From an uncultured Prevotella sp. (lineage in GTDB: Bacteria > Bacteroidota > Bacteroidia > Bacteroidales > Bacteroidaceae), in contig CAMWVS010000008.1 of the NCBI GenBank assembly GCA_947177775.1, forward strand, positions 1 through 64,000: DNA of 64,000 nt. The letters run 5' to 3'. The notes under the pieces were generated by a model. That model worked only from the letters and a program-made list of their open reading frames with translations. It had not been told where the DNA came from and did not search any database. The position numbers were made by a program, and so were the translations under genes. Below, piece by piece: positions 8,462 to 18,207 of this stretch; positions within the stretch are counted from its first letter, which is position 1, and the number at the start of each line of letters is the position of its first letter.

Positions 8462-10651
8462 CTATCTAATGAACAGCAGTTCACGATACTTCGGCAGCGT
8501 CCAGAGTTGATCTTCGACGATGAGCTCCAGCTTGTCAATCTGGTAGCGGATGGTCTCCATCTTCGGTGCCACGTTGTCGTGGTAGGCGATGGCCTTCTCA
8601 TGCTCGCTCTCAATCTTGTTTGCCACCTTGCGTGCGGCGACAAGCTCCTCGACGCCGCGCTCGATGGCGGCAGTGCGCTCGGCGATTTCCTCAATGAGCT
8701 TGATGTTGCGTGCCGACAGCCTGTCAGCCTTTTCCGTGGGAAAGATATTGCGCATATTCTCCACGTTCTTGAGCAGTTTGCTCTGATAGTGCGTGGCCAC
8801 GGGGATGATATGGTTCATGGAGAGGTCGCCCATTACGCGTGCCTCAATCTGTATTTTCTTCGTATATGTCTCCCATTTCACCTCGTTGCGTGCCTCCAGT
8901 TCCTTGCGCGACATGACGTTCAGGCTCTCGAACATGCTGACACTATCCTCGTCGAGATAGCGCTCGAAGATAACCGGACAGCTCGTCTCACAGTCGAGCC
9001 CGCGCTTCCTGGCTTCCTCAACCCACTCGTCGCTATAGCCGTTGCCGTCGAAGCGGACGGGACGGCAGGTCTTGATGTCCTCGCGAATGACGTCGATGAT
9101 GGCGCTCGTCTTGTCCTCGCCCTTCTCGATAAGGGCGTCTACGCGCTCCTTGAAGCTGACAAGGGCTTCGGCTACGGCCGAGTTGAGAGCTATCATGGCT
9201 GACGCACAGTTGGCCTCAGAGCCTACGGCACGGAATTCAAAACGGTTGCCGGTGAAGGCGAAGGGGCTGGTGCGGTTGCGGTCGGTATTGTCAATGAGCA
9301 GCTCGGGAATTTCCGGGATCTCGAGCTTCATGCTCTGCTTGCCCACGATGTTGAACAGTTCGTCCTTGTCGGACATCTCTATATGGTCGAGAAGTTCACT
9401 GAGCTGCTTGCCGAGGAACGACGATATGATTGCGGGCGGTGCCTCGTTGGCGCCAAGACGGTGGGCGTTGGTAGCGCTCATGATGCTCGCCTTCAGGAGT
9501 CCGTTATGACGGTAGACACCCATCAGCGTCTCTACGATGAAGACAACGAAGCGCAGATTGTCCACCGGCGTCTTGCCCGGACCGTGGAGCAGCACGCCAG
9601 TGTCGGTCGAAAGACTCCAGTTGTTGTGCTTGCCCGAGCCGTTGATGCCGGCGAAAGGCTTCTCGTGGAGCAGCACGCGGAAACCGTGCTTCCGGGCCAC
9701 GCGCTTCATGAGCGACATCAGGAGCATGTTGTGGTCGACGGCGAGGTTGGTCTCCTCGTATATCGGGGCCAGCTCAAACTGGTTGGGCGCTACCTCGTTG
9801 TGACGTGTCTTGCAGGGGATGGCCAGCTCCAGAGCCTTTATCTCAAGGTCCTTCATGAAAGCCTGGACGCGATCGGGTATGATTCCGAAGTAGTGGTCGT
9901 CCATCTGCTGGTTCTTGGCCGAGTCGTGTCCCATGAGCGTGCGGCCGGTGAGCATGAGGTCGGGACGGGCCGAATAGAGTCCCTCGTCAACGAGGAAATA
10001 CTCCTGTTCCCATCCGAGATTGCTCTGAACCTTTTTCACGTCGGGATAGAAATAGCGGCAGACATCGGTCGCGGCCACGTTGACGGCGTGGAGCGTTCGC
10101 AGCAGCGGGGCCTTATAGTCAAGAGCCTCGCCTGTATAGGAGATGAAGATTGTCGGTATGCAGAGAGTGTCGTCAATGATGAAGACCGGCGACGTGGGGT
10201 CCCAGGCTGAATATCCGCGGGCCTCGAAAGTGTTGCGGATACCGCCGTTGGGAAACGACGAAGCGTCAGGTTCCTGCTGTACGAGGAGCTTTCCGCTGAA
10301 TTCCTCGACCATGCCGCCCTTGTAGTCGTGTTCGATGAAGGAGTCGTGCTTTTCGGCCGTACCCTCGGTGAGGGGCTGAAACCAGTGGGTGTAGTGTGTC
10401 ACGCCATTCTCCACAGCCCACTGCTTGATGCCTGCTGCCACGGCGTCGGCGATGGAACGGTCAAGACGCGTTCCGTTGTCGATGACGTCGACGAGCTTTT
10501 CATAGACATCCTTGGGCAGATACTTGTACATCTTCTCGCGGTTGAAGACATTCTTTCCGAAGAACTCGTAGGGGCGCTCGGCCGGTACTTTCACTTCAAG
10601 AGGTTTCTTTCTGAATGCCTCCTCTACTACCTGAAATCTTAAGTTTGTCAT
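8462..10651 (-). CDS. glnN: Glutamine synthetase type III
   Basis: ATP-dependent synthesis of glutamine from glutamate and ammonia, the main entry of ammonia into metabolism. The 729-residue length is that of GSIII, much longer than GSI, and GSIII forms double-hexamer dodecamers (family knowledge). Seen: 'NLGWEQEYFLVD' with active-site Glu, 'CKTRHNEVAPNQFELAP', 'GINGSGKHNNWSLST' in the nucleotide and glutamate site, and 'NRTSPFAFTGNRFEFR'. It ends at a strong terminator (8299-8331). Upstream on the same strand lie dapL (135-bp gap) and dapF, a nitrogen and amino-acid group, although a separate promoter for glnN is not evident. Confidence 0.97.
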   Translation of the reverse strand: MTNLRFQVVEEAFRKKPLEVKVPAERPYEFFGKNVFNREKMYKYLPKDVYEKLVDVIDNGTRLDRSIADAVAAGIKQWAVENGVTHYTHWFQPLTEGTAEKHDSFIEHDYKGGMVEEFSGKLLVQQEPDASSFPNGGIRNTFEARGYSAWDPTSPVFIIDDTLCIPTIFISYTGEALDYKAPLLRTLHAVNVAATDVCRYFYPDVKKVQSNLGWEQEYFLVDEGLYSARPDLMLTGRTLMGHDSAKNQQMDDHYFGIIPDRVQAFMKDLEIKALELAIPCKTRHNEVAPNQFELAPIYEETNLAVDHNMLLMSLMKRVARKHGFRVLLHEKPFAGINGSGKHNNWSLSTDTGVLLHGPGKTPVDNLRFVVFIVETLMGVYRHNGLLKASIMSATNAHRLGANEAPPAIISSFLGKQLSELLDHIEMSDKDELFNIVGKQSMKLEIPEIPELLIDNTDRNRTSPFAFTGNRFEFRAVGSEANCASAMIALNSAVAEALVSFKERVDALIEKGEDKTSAIIDVIREDIKTCRPVRFDGNGYSDEWVEEARKRGLDCETSCPVIFERYLDEDSVSMFESLNVMSRKELEARNEVKWETYTKKIQIEARVMGDLSMNHIIPVATHYQSKLLKNVENMRNIFPTEKADRLSARNIKLIEEIAERTAAIERGVEELVAARKVANKIESEHEKAIAYHDNVAPKMETIRYQIDKLELIVEDQLWTLPKYRELLFIR

Positions 10652-10786
10652 TGCAGTTCCTATTTTGGGGTTATTCCTGTCATTTAATGGGGGCGCGACG
10701 GTTCCTCATTCCGTCCCCGCCGCGCCTCCCCGGGTTCTATCTTGTGTTTGTGATGTGCCGTTCTTTGCACGTTATACGGCCGTTTT

Positions 10787-12016
10787 TCAGAGCCATCGGG
10801 CGAGCCGGTCCATAGCCTCCTCACAGTCCTCGCGCTCTCCGAAGGCCGTCAGCCGGACATATCCCTCGCCGCTCGGGCCGAAGCCCACGCCCGGCGTACA
10901 GACGACGTTCGCCCCGCGCAGAAGTCTGTCGAAGAATTGCCAGCTGTCCGTTCCGTCCGGTGTCTTTATCCAGAGATACGGAGCGTCCTGGCCTCCATAG
11001 ACTCTGAGACCGAGTTTCGTGAGCGTTTCGCGCATGATGGCGGCATTGGTCATATAGTAGTTGATGGTCTCGTGAACCTGTTCCTTGCCCTCGGGACTGT
11101 ATGTTGCCTCGGCCGCGCGCTGGCTGATATAGCTCGTTCCGTTGAACTTCGTGCACTGACGGCGGTTCCAAAGCGGATTGAGCGGTATGCGGCTCTGGCC
11201 GTCAAGCGTTCCGGCGGTGAGTTCCTTTGGCACGACGGTATATCCGCAGCGCACTCCGGTGAAACCGGCCGTCTTGGAATAGCTGTGGAATTCCACCGCC
11301 ACCTTGCGTGCCCCGCGTATCTCGTAGATTGAATGGGGAATGTCGGGGTTCTGTATGTAAGCCTCGTAGGCGGCATCATAGAAGATGATGGCATCGTTGT
11401 GGATGGCGTAGTTGACCCACTTGCGGAGCTCGTCCTTCGTTATCACCGTTCCCGTGGGGTTGTTGGGATAGCAGAGATAAATGATGTCAACACGGCGGTC
11501 GGGTATCTGCGGAACGAAATTGTTCTCCTCCTTGCACGGCATATATACCACGTTGCTCCACCGTCCGTTCTCCACCACTCCTGCGCGGCCAATCATCACG
11601 TTCGAGTCGATATAGACGGGATAGATGGGGTCGGTCACGCCGATGCTGTTGTCCCAGCGCACGAGTTCCTGAATATTGCCCGTGTCGCTCTTCGCTCCGT
11701 CATTGATGAATATTTCGTTGGGGTCGAGATGGATTCCGCGGGGCAGGAAGTCGTTCTTGACGATGGCCTCGCGCAGGAACTGGTAGCCCTGTTCCGGACC
11801 GTAGCCGCGGAACGTAGACTTGACCGCCATCTCGTCGACAGCCTTGTGCATGGCCTCCGTCACGGCCGGACAGAGCGGCCGCGTTACGTCACCGATGCCG
11901 AGGCTTATCACTTTGGCCTGCGGGTGGGAAACCTTGAAGGCGTTCACTCTCTTGGCTATGTCTGCGAACAGATAGTTGTCAGGCAGCTTAAGGAAATGGT
12001 CGTTTATTAATGCCAT
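10787..12016 (-). CDS. dapL: LL-diaminopimelate aminotransferase
   Basis: A PLP enzyme that converts tetrahydrodipicolinate directly to LL-diaminopimelate in a single step, bypassing the succinylated or acetylated intermediates of lysine and peptidoglycan-precursor synthesis. The 409-residue length matches DapL. Motifs: 'PNNPTGT' near 184-190, 'FYDAAYEAY' (212-220), the PLP-binding Lys248 in '[10 protein letters not shown]', and '[11 protein letters not shown]'. It follows dapF (197-bp gap) on the same strand, which makes the next intermediate, so the two form a pathway pair. The gap to glnN holds an imperfect GC-rich hairpin but no U-tract. Confidence 0.96.
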   Translation of the reverse strand: MALINDHFLKLPDNYLFADIAKRVNAFKVSHPQAKVISLGIGDVTRPLCPAVTEAMHKAVDEMAVKSTFRGYGPEQGYQFLREAIVKNDFLPRGIHLDPNEIFINDGAKSDTGNIQELVRWDNSIGVTDPIYPVYIDSNVMIGRAGVVENGRWSNVVYMPCKEENNFVPQIPDRRVDIIYLCYPNNPTGTVITKDELRKWVNYAIHNDAIIFYDAAYEAYIQNPDIPHSIYEIRGARKVAVEFHSYSKTAGFTGVRCGYTVVPKELTAGTLDGQSRIPLNPLWNRRQCTKFNGTSYISQRAAEATYSPEGKEQVHETINYYMTNAAIMRETLTKLGLRVYGGQDAPYLWIKTPDGTDSWQFFDRLLRGANVVCTPGVGFGPSGEGYVRLTAFGEREDCEEAMDRLARWL

Positions 12017-12175
12017 AATGCTTTTTGAATTTCTTTTCTATGTTGTTGTTTGAAGTTTCTTTTTCTTTATGGAGGGATTAGGAGGCAATGTGAGTGCTAT
12101 TGGAGAAACGGGAAGCAGCCGGGGAAGCCATGGAAGAGAAGGGATGGATGAGAACAAACGGGGAAAACGCTTATC

Positions 12176-12205
12176 AAAGTAATCACACCTCATCACTCTT
12201 ACCTC
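12176..12205. repeat. Short fragment of repeat family A
   Basis: About 30 bases with the words 'AATCACACCTCATCACTC' and 'TCTTACCTCT' match the right-arm vocabulary of the family A repeats (as at 4863-5050). It sits in the dapF-dapL gap, next to the dapF stop codon. No matching left arm is present, so this is a decayed or solo copy. Confidence 0.6.
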
Positions 12206-12213
12206 TTGTTTCT

Positions 12214-13068
12214 TTATGGCAGGGATATTTCTCCGTCAAACACAAAAGCCGCCGGTCCAGTCTTATAGACATGCCCGTCGGCCTCGTTCCACTCAATTTC
12301 CAGCTCTCCGCCGTCCATCACGACCGCTGTCCGGCGTCCGGCGCGGTGCGTCAGCGCTGCGGCTACAGCCGTTGCACAGGCTCCCGTGCCGCAGGCCATG
12401 GTGACGCCGCTGCCCCGTTCCCACACCCGGGTGCGGATGCGGCCGTTGTCAAGCATCTCCGCAAACTCGATGTTACAGCGTTCGGGGAACAGCGGATGTG
12501 TCTCCAAGGCGGCACCGAGACGTTCAATGTCCACGGCACCGATGTCATCCGTGAATATGACAAAATGCGGATTGCCCATCGAAACAAACGTCCCGCTCAC
12601 CGTCCGGCCGCAAACCTCAACGCTGCCGTCGGTCATCGTGCCGTCGGCCGTAGCAATCTGGGCCGGACACGCCAGGACGGGAGTTCCCATGTCGACGGTT
12701 ACGCGCTCCGTCATGCCGGCCTCATCGAGATGGAGACGCAGCGTCTTCACGCCCGAAAGCGTCAGCAGGCGTATCTCCGTCCGGTCGGTCAGACCGCGGT
12801 CGTGGAGATACTTACCTATACAGCGGGAGGCGTTTCCGCACATCATGGCCTCCGAACCGTCGGCGTTGAAGATGCGCATGGAATAGTCGGCCTCAGGAAT
12901 CGAAGCCCGTCCGATAAGCACCAATCCGTCACTTCCTATGCCCGTGTGGCGGTCGCTCCACGCCATGGCAGCGGCCGACGGGTCGGGGACTGTATATAAA
13001 GAGGTGTCTACGTAAATGTAGTCATTGCCTGCCCCGTGCATCTTGGTGAAACGGATGGTCTGTGTCAT
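12214..13068 (-). CDS. dapF: Diaminopimelate epimerase
   Basis: Interconverts LL- and meso-diaminopimelate without a cofactor, using two active-site cysteines. Here these are Cys77 in 'MMCGNASRC' and Cys226 in 'ACGTGACAT', in the normal two-domain pseudo-symmetric arrangement. The N-terminus '[13 protein letters not shown]' is the family signature. 284 residues is a typical length. It is the first gene of the dapF-dapL set, with a -7 box at 13119-13126. Product and neighbour agree with the DapL variant of the lysine pathway. Confidence 0.97.
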   Translation of the reverse strand: MTQTIRFTKMHGAGNDYIYVDTSLYTVPDPSAAAMAWSDRHTGIGSDGLVLIGRASIPEADYSMRIFNADGSEAMMCGNASRCIGKYLHDRGLTDRTEIRLLTLSGVKTLRLHLDEAGMTERVTVDMGTPVLACPAQIATADGTMTDGSVEVCGRTVSGTFVSMGNPHFVIFTDDIGAVDIERLGAALETHPLFPERCNIEFAEMLDNGRIRTRVWERGSGVTMACGTGACATAVAAALTHRAGRRTAVVMDGGELEIEWNEADGHVYKTGPAAFVFDGEISLP

Positions 13069-13118
13069 ATTGCCAATCTTTTACCTGTTTTTGTTTTCTT
13101 TTTGTAATAATCTCGATG

Positions 13119-13126
13119 CAAAGATA
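13119..13126 (-). promoter_or_regulatory. -7 box upstream of dapF
   Basis: TATCTTTG on the minus strand, about 50 bp upstream of the dapF ATG, matches TAnnTTTG. No TTTG lies at the preferred 19-20 bp upstream, so only the -7 element is supported. Confidence 0.6.
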
Positions 13127-13380
13127 CAACGTTTCGAAACAAACAGGAGCACCGCGGGTGACATTTTTAGCTACTTTCGGTGTTAAAATAACAATCTGAA
13201 AGCATTTTGGATTTGTGCAGTTACAATCCGGAAGTCATACAGACGGATTTAAGCAGAAGTGTAACGGAAGTCTCAACACCGAAAATCCAGCAGACGAAAA
13301 AGCCTCCTCTTGCAGGCAGGATATTCAAAACTGCAAAAATTCATACCCACTTACGGGTATGCCCCGAAGGATATGGAATT

Positions 13381-13468
13381 CAAAATGGGATAAAAATACA
13401 CCAATCGTGGATGCGCCTGTTGCTCTTTCAGGCCACATCCACGATTGGTGTATTTTTATCCCATTTTG
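13381..13468 (-). terminator. Long hairpin with perfect 33-bp arms after the beta-barrel gene
   Basis: Positions 13381-13413 are the exact reverse complement of 13436-13468, separated by 22 bases that contain a further inner pairing (GCCTG with CAGGC). It begins 25 bp after the stop of the receptor gene and is the main content of the 425-bp gap to dapF. A 33-bp perfect stem is far longer than an ordinary terminator and has no clear U-tract. It could also be a miniature inverted-repeat element. The rest of the gap (13127-13380) shows no gene. Confidence 0.6.
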
Positions 13469-13493
13469 ACCGGCAGTGCTGCAAGTCATATTA

Positions 13494-15971
13494 TTATTCG
13501 TAGCCGCCGTAGCTCTGCGAGTCGTCGTCGGATCCGCCGTTCATATCGTCCTGACGCTTCTTCTTCGAGTTCATGTTTCCGAAGTTCCACGTGAGCGTGA
13601 AGTTGACACGCGGGTCACGCCAGTTCTTCTGATGGCGGGTGAAGCTCTCCGTTGACGTATAGTTCTCCCACTTGCGTGTTCCGAGAACGTCGCGCCAGTT
13701 GACCGAGAGCGAGAAGAGCTTGTTGAAGAACGTCTTCCGCAGTCCGAGGTCGAGACTGGCGTTGGGCTTGCGGTAGCCTTGGGAGATGACGCTGCGGGAG
13801 CGGTAGTTTCCCGTAGCCTGGAAAGAAATGTCATAGGGAAGAATGACGCTGGCCAGGATACGTGCGTCCCATGAGAAATTCTCGTTAGAAAGTCCCGTGA
13901 CCACCTGGTCGTTGATGACATAGCTGAAGCCGTCCAGCTTGTAGTAGTAGGCGTTGACGGTCGTTGTCAGATCAAGCATGCGCCACAGTTTGTCTTTCAG
14001 TATGACCTCCACACCGGCACTCTGGCTCTTGGCCACGTTCTCGCTCGTCGAATAGACGACGCCGTCTTCCATGTAGCGCACCTGCTGTATGACATCGGTC
14101 GTCGGCCGGTAGTAGGTTCCGAAGGAGAGCGTGTGGTCGGTCCAGGTCTTGAGATAGTTGAGCGAGAAAGAGTTGGTGTATTCCGGCGTCAGCTCAGGAT
14201 TACCGAACGAGACCATAGAGGCGTCGCGCGTGTTCTTGAAACTGTTTAGCTGACCACCCCACGGACGGCGCAGACGGCGGGTGTAGTTGAGCTGCAGCTG
14301 CGACGTCTCCGTCAGCGAATAGTTCAGGAAGAGGCTCGGAAAGAGCTGGAAATAGTCTTTCGAGAACGACGGGTCGCGTAGCGAGGCATCGTGTTCCTGT
14401 TCCCATGTATAGCTGTCAGTCTTCACCTTCCAGTATTCTCCGCGCAGTCCGGCCATAATGCCGAAGCGTCCCAGCTTGGCGTTGAGCGTGGCGTAGACGG
14501 CATGGACGTCCATGTCGTAGATGAAGCGGTTGAAGAAATCGCGGTCTTCGGTCATCGCCGCACCGTTCCACGACGTCGGGTCGGCCCATGCCTCCTGCGG
14601 CGTGTTCTCGTGGGAGAAGCGTCCGTTGTAGCCGGCTTCCAGCTTCAGTCGCTCCGTCAGCTGGTTCTCATAGTCGGCCTTGACCTCCCACGAACGGCTG
14701 TTGATGAACATCGGGCGATACTGCCAGCTGTATTCCACAGGCAGAGACTGGTCATAGTAGGTCGTGCTGTCCTGATAGTAGTTGTCGTCGTCATTCTTCC
14801 AACGATCAAAGGAGACGTTGAGGTCCAGCTTATGATTGTCGGCAAAGCTATGAACGTAGCCGAGTTCGGCGTGATACATACGCATGTCGCCCTCGCCGGT
14901 GTTGCGACGGAACATGACGCGGCTGTCCGCCGGGTCACCAACGGTGCCGTAGCGGTAGGGAGTCGTGCTCTGGTTGTCGCGCTCGCCCATCATGGTCATT
15001 CCTGAGAAGGACAGCTCGTCCTTGGTTGTCATGTGCCATGTCAGACCGGCACGGGCGAATAAATTGCCACCCTTGTTCTCATTGTCGCTCTCATAGTTTT
15101 GATAGGTGTCGGAGCCGAGGTATGTCTGTTCGCTCAGTGCGCCGCCCGTGCTCTTGCGCCGGCGGTAGCCCACGTTGGCAAAAGCATCGAGCAGTCCGCT
15201 CGAATAGTTGATATTTCCGCTCGTGTTCCAGCCTCCGGCGGTATTCACGCCGGCGCGAACGGAGCCGTAGTAACCGGCCTTGCGGTCACGCTTCAATATG
15301 ATGTTGATGATACCGGCGGAGCCTTCGGGGCTGTATTTCGCACTCGGATTGTCAATCACCTCCACCCGTTCTATGCTCTCGGCGGGTATCTGCTGGAGGA
15401 TTTCGGCACGGTTGTCAGTGGTCAGTCCGCTGGCCTTGCCGTTGATCCAGACCTCGACACTGGTATTGCCACGCAGCGAGATCTCACCGTCGGTGGTCAC
15501 TTCAACGGACGGGATGTTCTCCAGCAGGTCGCTGGCAGAGCCTCCCGCGGCGGCAAGCACCTGATCGACGGTGAACGTCTTGCGGTCCACCTCCAGCTTC
15601 ATCTGCGAGCGCTGCCCCGTGACGGTCACTTCCTTAAGGGCCTTGTGGTCTTCGCCGATGTAGAGGGCGCCGTAGGAAACGTTACGGTTGCGCGACGAGA
15701 CGGAGAATGAGCGGGTCAGACTCTTGTATCCCATCATTGAAACCGTCAGCACATAGCTGCCGTCGGACAATCCGCTGATGGAGAACTGGCCCTTGACGTC
15801 GGTTATTGCGGCCTTGACGGTCTTGTCCGCCCCGGCCTGAGTCACTCGGACATTAACATAGGGCAGAGCCTCATTGCTCTGCCGGTCGATAACTCGTCCT
15901 TTCACCGTTCCCTGCGCAAAGGCGGCAAGGGCGGTGAAGAAAATCAAACATGTCAGTATAAATCGATTCAT
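13494..15971 (-). CDS. TonB-dependent receptor / outer-membrane beta-barrel protein (OMP_b-brl_3 type)
   Basis: An 825-residue secreted protein: signal peptide 'MNRFILTCLIFFTALAAFAQ', a carboxypeptidase-regulatory-like domain (about 23-105, 'GTVKGRVIDRQSNEALPYV'), a plug domain with 'VTVTGQRSQMKLEVDRKTF' and 'IERVEVIDNPSAKYSPEGS', then an outer-membrane beta-barrel rich in alternating aromatic strands. Such proteins take up ligands across the outer membrane or act as barrels without transport. The frame is open 15 codons further upstream, but the ATG at 15971 puts the signal peptide first and was preferred. There is no SusD-type partner next to it, so it is not a classic polysaccharide-utilisation pair. 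Confidence 0.9.
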   Translation of the reverse strand: MNRFILTCLIFFTALAAFAQGTVKGRVIDRQSNEALPYVNVRVTQAGADKTVKAAITDVKGQFSISGLSDGSYVLTVSMMGYKSLTRSFSVSSRNRNVSYGALYIGEDHKALKEVTVTGQRSQMKLEVDRKTFTVDQVLAAAGGSASDLLENIPSVEVTTDGEISLRGNTSVEVWINGKASGLTTDNRAEILQQIPAESIERVEVIDNPSAKYSPEGSAGIINIILKRDRKAGYYGSVRAGVNTAGGWNTSGNINYSSGLLDAFANVGYRRRKSTGGALSEQTYLGSDTYQNYESDNENKGGNLFARAGLTWHMTTKDELSFSGMTMMGERDNQSTTPYRYGTVGDPADSRVMFRRNTGEGDMRMYHAELGYVHSFADNHKLDLNVSFDRWKNDDDNYYQDSTTYYDQSLPVEYSWQYRPMFINSRSWEVKADYENQLTERLKLEAGYNGRFSHENTPQEAWADPTSWNGAAMTEDRDFFNRFIYDMDVHAVYATLNAKLGRFGIMAGLRGEYWKVKTDSYTWEQEHDASLRDPSFSKDYFQLFPSLFLNYSLTETSQLQLNYTRRLRRPWGGQLNSFKNTRDASMVSFGNPELTPEYTNSFSLNYLKTWTDHTLSFGTYYRPTTDVIQQVRYMEDGVVYSTSENVAKSQSAGVEVILKDKLWRMLDLTTTVNAYYYKLDGFSYVINDQVVTGLSNENFSWDARILASVILPYDISFQATGNYRSRSVISQGYRKPNASLDLGLRKTFFNKLFSLSVNWRDVLGTRKWENYTSTESFTRHQKNWRDPRVNFTLTWNFGNMNSKKKRQDDMNGGSDDDSQSYGGYE

Positions 15972-16036
15972 AACAGTAGCTGTGACGGCCATCGCCACAG
16001 GAGGTTTAATACGCAAAAGAGGTATTTAACACAAAT

Positions 16037-16107
16037 TAAAAAGAGAAGTCCCTTCCCCGTCTTCTCAACAAAGAGGTGGAGAAGAAGACGGGAAGGACGA
16101 AGGGACT
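16037..16107 (-). terminator. Terminator of ribD
   Basis: On the minus strand a purine/pyrimidine stem (AGTCCCTTCC.. pairing with ..GGAAGGGACT, with a small bulge) spans 16047-16107 directly after the ribD stop and is followed by TTCTCTTTTT. It separates ribD from the receptor gene downstream. Confidence 0.7.
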
Positions 16108-16108
16108 G

Positions 16109-17047
16109 TCAGTTCCGGATGGGCTTTACATACACCACCACCCTATTCTCTCCATACACCTTGCTTTCTCTGACGGCCACACCTTCCGGAAGCCGCGGGG
16201 CGCGTGTGCCATCCCCAAACACCACCGGCGACGTTTCCACACGGATTTCGTCCCACAATCCGGCGTCGATGAACGACCGGTGGGTCATGGCGCCGCCTTC
16301 GACGATGAGCGACTGAACGGTCTTGGAGTGGAGGTCGGCCATCAGCCGGTTGAGATCTGTGTGATGGCCGAGAACAATGCGCATGGGGTCCGGCCCGCTC
16401 CAGTGACGGACATTGAGCTTAGGACGGTCACGCTCGCCGGTCACACGTCCCACGAGGATGGCATCGTTCTCCGCTCTCAACTTGTGGCTGAGCATGCGGG
16501 TCGCCGCGTTCGAAATCGCGGCCGGGCGGAAATGGTCGTCGATAAAGCCGTCGGAACTTTGCGCCCATTTCAGTATGATGTACGGCCTACGGCAGCTGTG
16601 GAACGTCATGAAGCGGCTGTTCAGCTCCATGCACTCCCGCTCAAGGACGCCGACGGTGACGTCAATTCCCGCCTCGCGTATCATGGCGATTCCGCGTCCC
16701 TGAACACGCGCAAACGGGTCGACGCATCCAACCACCACACGAGCCACCCCCTTCCTGACAATCAGTTCGGCGCAGGGCGGAGTCTTGCCGTAATGAGCGC
16801 ACGGTTCGAGGCTCACGTAGATTGTCGAACGGCCGAGAAGACGCTCGTCTTCCGGTCTTACTGAAGCAAAAGCGTTGACCTCGGCATGTCCTTCGCCGCA
16901 ACGCACGTGATAGCCTTCGCCTATGATACGGCCGTCACAGACAATCACTGCCCCGACCATGGGGTTGGGACGGGCGTTCTGACGTCCGTTTTCGGCCAGC
17001 TGCAGACACCGCCGCATGTATTTTTCGTCTTCTGAAAGATGTTCCAT
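16109..17047 (-). CDS. ribD: Bifunctional riboflavin deaminase/reductase
   Basis: The N-terminal deaminase removes the amino group from the pyrimidine and the C-terminal reductase reduces the ribosyl group, the second and third steps of riboflavin synthesis. Seen: the zinc-binding deaminase motif His54-Ala-Glu56 and Cys83/Cys92 in 'PCAHYGKTPPC', then the reductase start 'PYIILKWAQSSDGFI' (about 160) and 'LIVEGGAMTHRSFIDAGLWD'. 312 residues is slightly short but both domains are complete. Upstream, prmC is transcribed divergently from a 235-bp shared gap. No other rib gene and no FMN riboswitch is visible in the window. Confidence 0.96.
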   Translation of the reverse strand: MEHLSEDEKYMRRCLQLAENGRQNARPNPMVGAVIVCDGRIIGEGYHVRCGEGHAEVNAFASVRPEDERLLGRSTIYVSLEPCAHYGKTPPCAELIVRKGVARVVVGCVDPFARVQGRGIAMIREAGIDVTVGVLERECMELNSRFMTFHSCRRPYIILKWAQSSDGFIDDHFRPAAISNAATRMLSHKLRAENDAILVGRVTGERDRPKLNVRHWSGPDPMRIVLGHHTDLNRLMADLHSKTVQSLIVEGGAMTHRSFIDAGLWDEIRVETSPVVFGDGTRAPRLPEGVAVRESKVYGENRVVVYVKPIRN

Positions 17048-17267
17048 CTATTTTCATTATAGGCCCTGCCCTAACTCCCCGTAGGAAGGAAGGCGGGCGG
17101 TTATACACTTGGAGTCCAAAGCAGCTATGGAAAAATGCCGCTCCCTGCGGTCGCCAGGAGGATGCAGGACGATAGCCAAACCGCCTAGACATAGTTCTTT
17201 ATCTCCATCAATCCGCTTTTATCTCCTTTTATCGTTCAATCCTTTCCCCGCATTACGATTTATTTCG

Positions 17268-17275
17268 TACCTTTG
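17268..17275 (+). promoter_or_regulatory. -7 box seven bases before prmC
   Basis: TACCTTTG matches the consensus and ends only 7 bp before the prmC ATG. Transcription would start at or within a few bases of the start codon, giving a leaderless or near-leaderless message. Confidence 0.6.
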
Positions 17276-17282
17276 CAAGGTT

Positions 17283-18146
17283 ATGACTTACGAGGATTTA
17301 TGGCGCCGGCTCACTTCTGTCTATGACGCCGGCGAAGCCAAAGCCATCGTCCGCTATGTGCTCGATGTCGGTTTCGGCATGTCGGCAACGGACGTTTACT
17401 GCGGCAAAGTTACACAATTAACGGCAGACGAGTGCAACCGGCTGGAGGAAATTATGCGACGTCTGGCCTGCGCCGAACCTGTACAGTATGTTCTCGGACA
17501 GGCCGACTTCTGCGGCCGGACGTTCCGCGTGGCTTCCGGTGTGCTCATTCCGCGTCCCGAAACGGAAGAGTTGTGCGCATGGATAACGGAAGACCGGACG
17601 GAGAAGAAACCGCATGAAAAGGATTGCACAGACGCCCCAACCACCATTCTCGACATCGGAACAGGCAGCGGTTGCATCGCCGTAACACTCTCGCTGGACA
17701 TCGCCGGTGCCGACGTGACGGCATGGGACGTGTCCGAAACGGCCCTGGAAACCGCCCGACGCAACGCCATCGGACTCGGGGCCGGCGTAAAAACGGAACG
17801 GCAGGACGCGCTACAACCGCCTGACGACACGGAAAAATGGGATGTCATCGTGAGCAACCCGCCTTATATATGCCGTCGGGAAAGTGACACAATGGAACGA
17901 AACGTACTTGAACACGAACCCCACACGGCTCTGTTCGTGCCCGACGACAATCCTCTGATGTTCTATCGCGCCATAGCCGGCTATGCCCGCAAGGCACTGC
18001 GACCCGGCGGCGGACTGTTTTTCGAAATAAACCCGATTTATGCCACCGACATGCTCACAATGCTGCGCGACAACGGATTCAGCCGGATTGAGACAAGAAA
18101 AGACTCTTTCGGAAAGGAACGAATGATGATGGCAAGGAGAGAATGA
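17283..18146 (+). CDS. prmC: Peptide chain release factor N5-glutamine methyltransferase
   Basis: PrmC (HemK) methylates the Gln of the GGQ motif in release factors 1 and 2, using SAM. The 287-residue product has the helical N-domain, the SAM motif 'DIGTGSGCIAVTLSL' (about 121-135) and the substrate-binding 'SNPPY' near 190. The frame is open upstream, but the upstream part has no homology and overlaps the promoter region, so the ATG at 17283 ('MTYEDLW') was chosen. It heads the plus-strand run prmC, recX, comF with gaps of about 60 bp each. The promoter -7 box sits almost on the start codon. Confidence 0.95.
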   Translation: MTYEDLWRRLTSVYDAGEAKAIVRYVLDVGFGMSATDVYCGKVTQLTADECNRLEEIMRRLACAEPVQYVLGQADFCGRTFRVASGVLIPRPETEELCAWITEDRTEKKPHEKDCTDAPTTILDIGTGSGCIAVTLSLDIAGADVTAWDVSETALETARRNAIGLGAGVKTERQDALQPPDDTEKWDVIVSNPPYICRRESDTMERNVLEHEPHTALFVPDDNPLMFYRAIAGYARKALRPGGGLFFEINPIYATDMLTMLRDNGFSRIETRKDSFGKERMMMARRE

Positions 18147-18207
18147 CAGCCGGCAACATGACTTTGACATCAACTTCCAACTTTCTGACATATCACACAG
18201 ACCAACC

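Noticed and set aside
13494..15971. SusC of a polysaccharide-utilisation locus
   Set aside because: No SusD gene follows and the plug and barrel match a different receptor group.
16900..17282. FMN riboswitch before ribD
   Set aside because: I could not find the conserved FMN-element core in the ribD-prmC gap.
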